Positions 18,315 through 25,901 of a DNA stretch of 64,000 nucleotides are shown piece by piece (the stretch's first letter is position 1; every line of letters begins with the position of its first letter). Location of the stretch: contig CALSZZ010000002.1 of NCBI GenBank assembly GCA_943841885.1, positions 154,262 through 218,261 on the forward strand. Direction: 5' to 3'. The notes beneath the pieces are model-generated. The model saw only the letters and a program-made list of their open reading frames with translations, had not been told where the DNA came from and searched no databases. Source of the stretch: Candidatus Thalassarchaeaceae archaeon. GTDB lineage: Archaea > Thermoplasmatota > Poseidoniia > Poseidoniales > Thalassarchaeaceae. The translations under genes and the position numbers were made by a program.

Positions 18315-19493
18315 ATGAAGAAATTTGAGGGTGATTTCACTTCTTTGTGGAGACTTGATGTTTTACCTCCAATCCCGCGACTTTCATGGTGGTGGTGGTG
18401 GGTAATAATATATGTTCCAGATTCCGAAAATATAGGGCGTTCCAAGCAACTCATGACTCTATGGTCTACTAAGGAAACACCTGCAATTAGGATGACTGGT
18501 TACTGGTGGTTGCCCGGCTCTAGAATGCATATAGATCAAGAGGGAGGATCAGTTTTTCCGGGAATGGTTTGCTCTTGGTGGTATGATGGCAAAAAAATGT
18601 ATGAACCATTGGTAATGAAAGAGTGTAAGATGGCCGCAATCAATGATCAACATTCATTATGGCCAAGAGAAGGATTAGGAGAAGGAGCAGGGGCCGTAAT
18701 TCCATTATTACAAGAAGATATATCATTTGGAATGAGTCCCGGAAATGATAAGTTTTGGATGAATCTTGTCTCGGATAAAGAAGCAGTTAATCGTGGGGCT
18801 CCTTCAAATTTTGAGGCTGAACTTACTCCTTGGACCGGGCCACCTAGTACTCTTACTTACAAAAATAATATTTTGGCAATGGATATGGGTTATGATATTT
18901 TAAGACTCCAAGGTACAAAATGTAAACTAATGGTTGATGGTGAAGAAATGCAAGGAACGGCATATTTTCAGAAAGTTTCAGTCCAAGCTCCTACGGTGCC
19001 TTGGTTTTGGGGGATGTTACATTTTGATGATGGATCTTATCTAGATTGGTTCTTGCCACACGTTTCCTTCTCTACTACTTCATTAGATTCGTCTCCATGG
19101 AGATTAAGGGATGCATTCCGTACTCCTTCTAATGGCGCTGGAATTTTTCATGATGCTAAAAGAGAAAGGTCTGAAACATTTGCCCGTTGTGAGGTTGAAT
19201 TATCAAAATCAGATTCTAATCTAAAAGATAAAAATGGTAATCTTTTGCCAAGATTTAGAATAAGACTATGGAATGGAAGGACACAAATATCTATTGAAGT
19301 TAGGGCCGTAAGTAGGGCTAAATGGGTTTTCGATCAACCTACTAGAGCGGGTTTGGTAAGTCATCTTACGTACAATGAATATCCTTTGGAAGTCGAAAGA
19401 ATTGCTATCTTGGATGAACACGGACTACGTTCTATCAAAGATTATTCTTGGATTCATGGAAATGCGGAACATACTTGGGGGTTATTGCATTAA
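18315..19493 (+). CDS. Trp-rich protein of unknown function, possibly a CrtC/AttH-like beta-barrel
   Basis: A 392-residue protein without clear signal peptide or transmembrane helix. It is rich in Trp, including five in a row (LSWWWWWVIIY), GYWWLPGSRMH and CSWWYDGK. Alternating polar/aromatic strands (WFWGMLHFDDGSYLDWFLPH, RFRIRLWNGRTQISIEVRA) suggest a beta-barrel similar to hydroxyneurosporene hydratase (CrtC), AttH or tocopherol cyclase folds. That match is by pattern and is weak. It starts 21 bp after the ABC operon and is probably co-transcribed, so a role with the exporter substrate, such as a lipid, is possible. The ATG at 18315 follows the purine-rich AGGATAAGGGGG. Confidence 0.45.
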   Translation: MKKFEGDFTSLWRLDVLPPIPRLSWWWWWVIIYVPDSENIGRSKQLMTLWSTKETPAIRMTGYWWLPGSRMHIDQEGGSVFPGMVCSWWYDGKKMYEPLVMKECKMAAINDQHSLWPREGLGEGAGAVIPLLQEDISFGMSPGNDKFWMNLVSDKEAVNRGAPSNFEAELTPWTGPPSTLTYKNNILAMDMGYDILRLQGTKCKLMVDGEEMQGTAYFQKVSVQAPTVPWFWGMLHFDDGSYLDWFLPHVSFSTTSLDSSPWRLRDAFRTPSNGAGIFHDAKRERSETFARCEVELSKSDSNLKDKNGNLLPRFRIRLWNGRTQISIEVRAVSRAKWVFDQPTRAGLVSHLTYNEYPLEVERIAILDEHGLRSIKDYSWIHGNAEHTWGLLH

Positions 19494-19559
19494 TACTTAT
19501 AATCAGTTATGTTTACACCCATAAATTCAGTAAGTAGTATATCTTGAGAGGAACTGAAA

Positions 19560-20513
19560 ATGATGTCAGACTACATTGAAGAATTTAAATCTAAACTTGA
19601 CTCTAATTCTGTTAGATCAATATTCCCCGAGATGACAGACTCTGAGGTGCCTGTGTGGCAAGGCTCCCCTTCTTTCCTTTCGATGGCGGATAAATATTTC
19701 TTAGCTATAATAATTTTTATTTCACACATAGTTTTCTTCGCTGCAGAACAATTCGACTCACTAGAAGGGGAAGGTCAACTTTACTTTGTTTTATCTCTAA
19801 TTAAATCTTTAATAGATATTTCAGGTACAATGGGTTTTGTAATTGTAATGCTAATAATTGCAAAATTGAATCACTTTGCAAACTTCTCTACATCTGGTAA
19901 ATGGACCACATCTTGGATAATAATTTCTGCTTTAATACCATTTATTTGGTATTTCGCAGACATCGTTTCTTCTATCTCTGGATTAATTGGCTCTGACTTT
20001 GAAAATCCTCTTCCAGATTGGAACTATTTCTGGTTTTTACCTCTAGGGGTATTCTCAGGTTTAGTCATGATATCTCTAACCTTTATTTACCAACATTCAT
20101 TTTACTATGCGATAACTGATAAGAGAATACATTTTCGTAAAAGTTTCTTATTTATTGATGCCAGTGTCCATGGAATATCTTTTGAAAAAATAGAAAATTT
20201 AAAAGCGAATCCTCCAATTATAGGTAGAATTTTTGGTTACGGCAATGTCAATATCTTAACGGCTTCAGGTTTAGGAATACAACAAGAATCATTCGATTCA
20301 GGTCTAGGAGTACCTGCAGAAATAACTCCAAATATTAAAAAAAATGCACCTTTGTCTATTTTTGCTTGGGTCACTAAACAACGCCGTAGGACAACAGTTG
20401 CCCAAGACCCTTCGGATTGTCTATATGGAATCAAGAAACCTATGAAAATATATCGTTTAATTAATGAATTAATGGATGTAAATAACATTTCATCTGGAAA
20501 TAATTCTGATTAA
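19560..20513 (+). CDS. Membrane protein with bacterial PH-like (bPH2/DUF304) domain
   Basis: About 317 residues with three or four membrane segments (YFLAIIIFISHIVFF, MGFVIVMLIIAKL, WIIISALIPFIWYFADI, FLPLGVFSGLVMISLTFI). A PH-like domain follows: YAITDKRIHFRKSFLFIDASVHGISFEKIENLKANPPIIGRIFGYGNVNI. The last is the typical DUF304 pattern (YxxTxxRI ... GxFGxGxVxI). Function is unknown; such proteins are often envelope-associated. It lies 66 bp after the Trp-rich gene. A purine-rich GAGAGGA precedes the start by about 8 nt. Confidence 0.75.
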   Translation: MMSDYIEEFKSKLDSNSVRSIFPEMTDSEVPVWQGSPSFLSMADKYFLAIIIFISHIVFFAAEQFDSLEGEGQLYFVLSLIKSLIDISGTMGFVIVMLIIAKLNHFANFSTSGKWTTSWIIISALIPFIWYFADIVSSISGLIGSDFENPLPDWNYFWFLPLGVFSGLVMISLTFIYQHSFYYAITDKRIHFRKSFLFIDASVHGISFEKIENLKANPPIIGRIFGYGNVNILTASGLGIQQESFDSGLGVPAEITPNIKKNAPLSIFAWVTKQRRRTTVAQDPSDCLYGIKKPMKIYRLINELMDVNNISSGNNSD

Positions 20514-20578
20514 TTTTAAATAAACAAACGTATCTTTCATAACCTGATGGCTTCTGACACATCCCGTAGGTGACTAAA

Positions 20579-21127
20579 ATGTCCGAAGACGATATCCTAA
20601 CTCAAGCAGCGCAAACTATTACACAAGGAAATTTTTTGGGGGCAATGGAAATTTTTGAATCTTTCATATCTGCAAATCCAAATGATCCATCCGGTTACCA
20701 CGGTTGGGCTGAAGCAGCAATGTTCGAAATACAAGAAAATGGAAATATGGATGATAAAGGAAATGATATAATTAATGAAGGTAAAATACAATCATATCTC
20801 AGAAAGGCTGCAGGATTGGATTCAGATAATGCAGAGTATTTGGCATCTTATGCAAATGCATTAATCGAATTTGATAGAGTTCCAATGGCAATTCGAGAAT
20901 TCCAAAAACTTAGGGCATTGGGTGAAAAATCAGAAGAAGTAGACGTATCCTTTCATCTTTATGAAGCTGCAAGAATGTTAATCGATTCAATAAACCTAAA
21001 GACAAATTTTGATAGAAGTGAAAAATTCGCTCAACAATATACTCCTATAGCAATAGAATTTGCAATCATAGGCCTAGGTTTTTCTTCAGTAGAAGAAGCC
21101 ATGGAATATATGGCAGTAGGAGAATAA
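20579..21127 (+). CDS. TPR-like repeat protein
   Basis: A soluble, all-helical 182-residue protein with degenerate tetratricopeptide-like repeats: AQTITQGNFLGAMEIFESFISANPNDPSGYHGWAEAAM near the start, then AGLDSDNAEYLASYANALIEFDRVPMAIREFQKLRAL. It is probably a protein-interaction scaffold with no known partner. I chose ATG 20579 over the GTG at 20570 because GTAGGTGA sits about 6 nt upstream of it. A strong SD for truA begins at its stop. Confidence 0.7.
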   Translation: MSEDDILTQAAQTITQGNFLGAMEIFESFISANPNDPSGYHGWAEAAMFEIQENGNMDDKGNDIINEGKIQSYLRKAAGLDSDNAEYLASYANALIEFDRVPMAIREFQKLRALGEKSEEVDVSFHLYEAARMLIDSINLKTNFDRSEKFAQQYTPIAIEFAIIGLGFSSVEEAMEYMAVGE

Positions 21128-21133
21128 AGGAGG
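21127..21133 (+). promoter_or_regulatory. Strong Shine-Dalgarno deciding a TTG start for truA
   Basis: AAGGAGG lies 8 nt before TTG 21142 and touches the stop of the TPR-like gene. It is the best ribosome-binding site nearby, and supports TTG rather than an internal ATG as the truA start and coupling to the upstream gene. Confidence 0.7.
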
Positions 21134-21141
21134 AAACTAAC

Positions 21142-22026
21142 TTGCCTAACGGCAGGGTAATGGTTGCTTTTGGATACCATGGTGATTCTTTCCATGGTTC
21201 TCAAATACAACCTGATATTAGGACAGTTGAAGGCTCTCTAAAAAAAGCTCTTAACAAACTAACTTGGTGGTCTGAAGGATGCTTGGAGATATGTAGCAGG
21301 ACTGATGCTGGCGTTAGTGTACGTATGAATTTAGCATGTATAAATTTACCAAAGTCGTTAATTGATAAAGTATCTCCTAGGTCTATGATTAGAGCAATAA
21401 ATGATAATCTTCCTGTTGGTATGGTAATGTGGTATGTCAAAGAAGTACCTTCTAATACAAGGGCTAGAAAAGCCAATTTCAGACACTATCTATATCGCTT
21501 AGAATCGTGTTGAGGATTGGCCATCAAATCCTAATAAAGAGCTCTTTAAACAGGCTTGTTCTGTCATAGAAGGTCGTCACGATTTTACCAATTTATGTAA
21601 AATTGAAGGAGATATCAACCCGGATAGAGTAATAGATGAATGTTCTCCATGGCTAGATTCTAAAGGGTGAAATAATAGGAGTTATCAGTAAAAGCTAGGG
21701 CTTTTTTATGGAACCAAGTAAGAAGAATAGCTTCAGCAATATCTGGAGTGGTATCTGGTAGAATAAGTTTGAATCAATTAATCTCTGCCATAGAGAATCC
21801 AAATATTCCTGTAGATTTGGGAAGAGCAAATTCAGATGGTTTAATCCTGTGGTCTATTTCTCATGATGAATTCAATATCGAAGTGAATAAAAATACCATT
21901 AATGAGATAAATTTCACAAAAAGACCACAAGACCCTCGTGAATATATACGTTGGCTGTCGTTAATGAGACATGAAATGGCAGCCTTTCTTGAAAGGGAAT
22001 GGTTAATTAGACTTAATTTAGAGTAA
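21142..22026 (+). pseudogene. truA: tRNA pseudouridine synthase A (TruA), disrupted by three apparent +1 frameshifts
   Basis: TruA makes pseudouridine at positions 38-40 of the tRNA anticodon arm. Frame 1 from TTG 21142 gives the N-terminal half with the catalytic Asp in SRTDAGVSV and ends at a stop after RHYLYRLESC (21513). Homology resumes in frame 2 at 21512 (EDWPSNPNKEL...GRHDFTNL...SPWLDSKG), shifts to frame 3 at about 21669 (GEIIGVI), and returns to frame 1 at about 21688 (VKARAFLWNQVRRIASAISG) to the end. Joined, the pieces make a full-length TruA of about 290 residues. The sequence is otherwise conserved, so this is either a recent lesion or sequencing error. It overlaps convergent ribK by 14 bp. 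Confidence 0.85.
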
Positions 22027-22447
22027 TAAAAACATTATCTCCATTCTTACAAGGCATAGATTCACGTAAAAATGATTTAGATATAATCTCGGCAGTCTTC
22101 ACATGTCTAGTTAGATCTGGAATCAATATTGCACATTCTATCCACTTTGATTTATCTGTCGAAATTCTCGCCTTAAAAGCTGTTGCGCCTCCAAAGGATT
22201 TCCCATCTCTTTCAAAACCATGAATTCTCATTGATTTTGGAGAATTATCTACATTTCCCTCTTCCAATCCTGATATTACTCTCAATTTGTTATAATTTTC
22301 AATGTAATTATCAAACAAATCAATATTCAAAGTCCCTGGCCAAGCACTGTTATCTAAGATTATCTTAAATTGATCTTGATAATGTTTTTGGGCCATAAAA
22401 ATATGGGCTCTACCTAAGCCACTAGACACCGCGCCCTGCAAATCCAT
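22013..22447 (-). CDS. ribK: CTP-dependent riboflavin kinase (archaeal, DUF120)
   Basis: Phosphorylates riboflavin to FMN using CTP, the archaeal route to FMN. Signature elements are GAVSSGLGRAHIF, HYQDQFKIIL, PGTLNIDL (substrate loop) and the C-terminal IPDLTRHVKTAEIISKSFLRESM. The track ORF begins at 22531 and overlaps the upstream hydrolase by 40 bp. I favour ATG 22447 (MDLQGAVSSGLG) because known RibK proteins begin just before this motif and the extra 28 residues match nothing; 22531 remains possible. FMN may serve flavin enzymes such as the luciferase-like protein at 36 kb. Confidence 0.82.
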   Translation of the reverse strand: MDLQGAVSSGLGRAHIFMAQKHYQDQFKIILDNSAWPGTLNIDLFDNYIENYNKLRVISGLEEGNVDNSPKSMRIHGFERDGKSFGGATAFKARISTDKSKWIECAILIPDLTRHVKTAEIISKSFLRESMPCKNGDNVFITLN

Positions 22448-22491
22448 GTGGGGGTCTAGAAAAACACGTTCATAAGGTTCGGCATTATCTA

Positions 22492-23370
22492 TCAAAGTGT
22501 AAATACCTGTCCATCCTTTGCTACTTGCCATCCTAGTTCATGTAAAATTAAACTTTCTTTTGAATATATGTTTGTTACCGGGTTGGTATGATTAAGATGG
22601 AAAAAAATTATTTCAGGATCATTGACATCTTTTTTTCCTAGCATTTCAATAGTCTGAAAAATTGGGGGATGCGGAATTTTTAACATATCTCTATGTGATA
22701 ATTCTTGAGAACTCCAAAACGTACCATCTATCAATCCATAATCAATTTCCATTTCTTCAAACCATTCTCTGATTGATTCTTTGTTGTGCTCTTTCAGGGT
22801 TTCTTTCCAATTATCATGATCTGGTAAAAATAATAATATTTTCTCTGGGCCGTGTATCAAAATAGCATGAGTATCTCCTTCCTCATCTCTATGTGGCACT
22901 TTTAGAAATTCTAATTCAAAACCACATTCTTTACTAGGAGAAAATAATACTCTTTCTTTTATTTTTTTTACATTAAACGGCGATAAAACATTCCTTTTTT
23001 GTAAAACTTTTATGGTTTTTTCACTAGCAAATAATGGAATTTTTTCCATTCCCATTACTTCTTTACCGAATTGCCCTAGCCCATCTATGTGTCCTAAATG
23101 TACATGAGTAAGACAAACTGTGTCGGGAGTCTCTATATTTTCCAAACCTATCTTATCTGAATATATTTTCAATTGTTCAGACAGATTTCTCCCAGCCTCT
23201 ATCAAATGAAAACTGCCATCAATACCTTTTACGCCACAGGATACGGGATTTCTTCTTAAATTGTTATCCATATGCGCTGCAATGCAGTTACTGCAAGAAC
23301 ATCCTGCTTGAGGTATCCCTCCATCTTGTGCAGTTCCAAGAATCACTACTTCTATTTCTCCTAGGGGCAT
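22492..23370 (-). CDS. MBL-fold hydrolase of the PqqB-like group
   Basis: A metallo-beta-lactamase-fold protein. It begins VVILGTAQDGGIPQAGCSCSNC, the opening of PqqB and related hydrolases, and has the metal motif THVHLGHIDG (about residue 88), further metal ligands near LFLPDHDNW and FHLNHTNP. PqqB is implicated in a late step of PQQ synthesis, but no other pqq gene is visible, so only the fold should be assigned. ATG 23370 is preferred to the track start at 23418 because the family motif follows it directly and a TATA-like element at 23397-23409 lies about 30 nt upstream. Confidence 0.75.
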   Translation of the reverse strand: MPLGEIEVVILGTAQDGGIPQAGCSCSNCIAAHMDNNLRRNPVSCGVKGIDGSFHLIEAGRNLSEQLKIYSDKIGLENIETPDTVCLTHVHLGHIDGLGQFGKEVMGMEKIPLFASEKTIKVLQKRNVLSPFNVKKIKERVLFSPSKECGFELEFLKVPHRDEEGDTHAILIHGPEKILLFLPDHDNWKETLKEHNKESIREWFEEMEIDYGLIDGTFWSSQELSHRDMLKIPHPPIFQTIEMLGKKDVNDPEIIFFHLNHTNPVTNIYSKESLILHELGWQVAKDGQVFTL

Positions 23371-23396
23371 GTTGGTTGCAGAGACAATACAGAAAT

Positions 23397-23409
23397 TAAG
23401 TATATGTAC
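23397..23409 (-). promoter_or_regulatory. Candidate TATA element between PqqB-like gene and kbl
   Basis: The minus strand reads GTACATATACTTA about 30 nt before ATG 23370, giving a nearly leaderless transcript. The same AT-rich element may also serve the divergent kbl gene at 23445. Pattern match only. Confidence 0.4.
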
Positions 23410-23444
23410 GGTTTTCACTCATTTATCCGATGTAACAATGAACT

Positions 23445-24642
23445 ATGCCTCTTAGTGGGGGCATGGCAGCCGACATGTCCTGGATGCGTGATAGATATCA
23501 ATACCTTAAATCACAAGGATTAGAATGGAATCCTCCTACGTTAGAATCAGCCAGTAAACCCAGATGCATGATAGATGGAAAAGAGATGATAATGCTATCT
23601 GCAAATAATTATCTGAATCTTACTACTCATCCTAAAGTGATCAATGCCTCTATTGATGCTATAAGAAAATATGGTGCAGGATCTGGATCTGTCAGGGCTA
23701 TTGCTGGAACATTGGATATACACTTAGAAGCCGAACAAATATGTGCAAAATTTAAAGAAGTCGAATCTGCATTAATTTATTCTGCGGGCTACACTGTAAA
23801 TGTTGGATTAATCCCAACTCTAGTTTCCGGTTCTGATGATTTAATAATTTCTGATGAATTGAATCATGGTTCAATTATTGATGGAGTCAGATTAACGAAA
23901 GCCTCTAGGTCAGTTTATTCACATAATGATATGGGGGGAACTTGAAAATATACTAAAAAATAATAAAAAAGCAGAAAGAAAATTGATTATAACAGATGGT
24001 GTTTTTAGCATGGATGGAGATATTGCACCTCTTGATCAAATAACTAGCCTTGCAGAAGAGTACGATGCGATGATTTTTGTTGATGATTGCCATGGAGAAG
24101 GAGTTCTGGGCGGCGGTAGAGGAATTGTCTCTCATTTTGGATTACAAGGGAGAGTAAATTTTGAAGTTGGATCATACTCTAAAGCATTGGGCGTACAAGG
24201 AGGCATTCTAGCAGGTAGCGAAGATGTAAGGAGGCATGCTCTAAATCATAGCCGTTCATGGTTGCTATCTGGGAGTCAGCCACCGGCAGTTGCAGCCGCG
24301 CAAAAAGCATCCATAGAAGTTCTCATGTCTGAGCCTGAGCATGTTGAGAAATTATGGGATAATACCAATTATTTTAGAAAAAAACTCCAATCTCTCGGTT
24401 TTGATACTGGAGTTAGTGAAACTCCTATAATTCCTGTAATGTGCGGTGAAAGTAAAAAAGCTCAAGAAATGTCTAAGGAATTAAGAAATGAAGGTGTAAT
24501 GGTCGGCGCTATTGTTTTTCCAATGGTTGCTACTGATAAAGCAAGAGTTCGAGCCCAAATGTCTGCTGGCTTAAGTAAAGAAGATATCGATATTGTATTA
24601 AATTCATTTGAGAAATGTGGCAAGAAAATAGGATTAATATAA
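23445..24642 (+). pseudogene. Alpha-oxoamine synthase (Kbl/BioF family), interrupted by a 1-nt shift in a G run
   Basis: A PLP enzyme that condenses an amino acid with an acyl-CoA. Members include glycine C-acetyltransferase (2-amino-3-ketobutyrate CoA ligase) and 8-amino-7-oxononanoate synthase. The first frame (23445-23945) has NNYLNLTTHPKV, GSGSVRAIAGT, DELNHGSIIDG and ends after SHNDMGGT. The second frame continues with ELENIL...ITDGVFSMDGDIAPL, VDDCHGEGVLG, and GSYSKALGVQGG with the PLP Lys. The break is in six G at 23933-23938; five G would read HNDMGELENIL and restore a protein of about 398 residues. I prefer Kbl from overall similarity. Sequencing error is quite likely. Confidence 0.85.
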
Positions 24643-24670
24643 TATCCATCATATTATTTTTATAGATTTT

Positions 24671-24680
24671 TTTTATAATA
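24671..24680 (+). promoter_or_regulatory. AT-rich TATA candidate for citrate synthase
   Basis: TTTTATAATA lies about 55-60 nt upstream of ATG 24733, in the 90-bp gap after kbl. It would place transcription start near 24703, just before the 5'-UTR hairpin. Weak evidence. Confidence 0.35.
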
Positions 24681-24708
24681 ATCATCGGAGTAGTTATCAC
24701 CTTCACTC

Positions 24709-24728
24709 TCTCAGGGTTGACTCTGAGA
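24709..24728 (+). promoter_or_regulatory. 5'-UTR hairpin next to the citrate synthase start
   Basis: TCTCAGGG-TTGA-CTCTGAGA forms an 8-bp stem (one G-U pair) with a four-base loop. It ends 4 nt before ATG 24733, and no Shine-Dalgarno sequence is visible between. If transcribed, it could block or set ribosome entry, or alternatively be a protein-binding palindrome. Confidence 0.45.
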
Positions 24729-24732
24729 ATAC

Positions 24733-25899
24733 ATGTCCGAGGAAGAGGAACTGTTTACGATAACTGCAAAACATCTTGATTCAGGGATGAGAGGGATACC
24801 TGTAGGAACTTGTCAAACATCATATGTCGATCCACTTGAGGGAGTTCATTATGTGGGATATCCTGTTGGTGATTTAGCAGATATGGAAGAAGAAGATGTA
24901 GTTTTCTTATTGTTGAACAAACATCTTCCAACTGCCGAAGAATCGATCGCTTTTCGCAAGGAACTGACTCATAGAGCCGAAGAAATGCCAAATGGTGCGT
25001 TGAGAGTCTTGGAATCACTAACTCCTGGTAGTGGCCATCCAATGGATTGGCTTTCCATAGGCATAATGGCATTGGGGGCCGCTGAAACTACAGGAGATGT
25101 TCGAATCGACTCTATAAATTTGATAGCCAGGATGCCAGAACTTATGGCGCGTATATTCTTACTAAGGGGCGGTAGAAAGGAAAAATTAAGGCCTAGAAAA
25201 CCGGAGCTCGGACTGGTCGAAAATTTCGTCCATATGCTGGGAATAGATGATGAGGAAGCAGAAAAGATGACTCGTGTAGTTAAATTCTTTTTTATACTTC
25301 ATATGGATCATGGAGGTGGCAACCTTTCTACATTTTCAGGTAAAGCAGTAGCCTCTGGCAGGGCTTCTGTATATGCTTCTTTAGCGAGCGCTATGAATGC
25401 ATTATCAGGGCCATTGCACGGCAGAGCAAATCAATCTTGTTTAGAATTTGTTCAACGTATCGGCACTTCAGATCATGATGAAATTGAAAAGTTTGTTCGT
25501 TCAGAATTGGGTGCACGCAGACCGATTTATGGATTTGGTCATGGTGTTCTTAGGGCCGAAGATCCTCGTGCTAGACTTTTAATAGAACTAGGTGAAAAGG
25601 TATGTCCTGATGATCCAAATTTTAAGATTGCAAAAGCATTGAGAGAAGTAGTCCCAAATATATTAAAAGAAATACCTAAAATAAGTAACCCATACCCTAA
25701 TGTCGATTTAGCAAGTGGTAGTTTATTACACTCAGTTGGTTTCAGGAAACCTGATTATTATACGACATTCTTCGGGTGGGCACGTGTTGCAGGAATATGC
25801 GCACAAATAATGGATGAAAGAAACTCTAGAGACGGTAGAGGGGTGCCGATTTATAGGCCTAAATATTTAGCAAAAAATCAACCAAAAAAGAGAACTTAG
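24733..25899 (+). CDS. gltA: Citrate synthase
   Basis: Condenses oxaloacetate and acetyl-CoA to open the TCA cycle. It is the archaeal/short type (388 residues) with the catalytic residues in GPLHGRANQ (His), YGFGHGVLRAEDPRA (His) and NVDLASGSLL (Asp). The N-terminal ITAKHLDSGMRGIPVGTCQTSYVDPLEGVHYVGYPV is family-typical; one could also consider 2-methylcitrate synthase activity, not distinguishable here. It converges on the GDPD gene with a 2-bp gap. With sucCD it indicates a TCA cycle. Confidence 0.92.
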   Translation: MSEEEELFTITAKHLDSGMRGIPVGTCQTSYVDPLEGVHYVGYPVGDLADMEEEDVVFLLLNKHLPTAEESIAFRKELTHRAEEMPNGALRVLESLTPGSGHPMDWLSIGIMALGAAETTGDVRIDSINLIARMPELMARIFLLRGGRKEKLRPRKPELGLVENFVHMLGIDDEEAEKMTRVVKFFFILHMDHGGGNLSTFSGKAVASGRASVYASLASAMNALSGPLHGRANQSCLEFVQRIGTSDHDEIEKFVRSELGARRPIYGFGHGVLRAEDPRARLLIELGEKVCPDDPNFKIAKALREVVPNILKEIPKISNPYPNVDLASGSLLHSVGFRKPDYYTTFFGWARVAGICAQIMDERNSRDGRGVPIYRPKYLAKNQPKKRT

Positions 25900-25901
25900 T
25901 T

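Noticed and set aside
21748-22026. Track ORF of 92 residues as an independent gene.
   Set aside because: Its sequence, and the codons before its GTG, are the C-terminal third of TruA (FLWNQVRRIASAISG), so it is a fragment of the broken truA.
22492-23370. PqqB-like gene as evidence for PQQ cofactor synthesis.
   Set aside because: No pqqA, pqqC, pqqD or pqqE is visible, and the PqqB-like fold occurs in many other hydrolases.
23445-24642. Programmed frameshifting in the Kbl/BioF gene.
   Set aside because: The break is in a run of G without a nearby SD-like or pseudoknot stimulator, and a homopolymer error explains it more simply.
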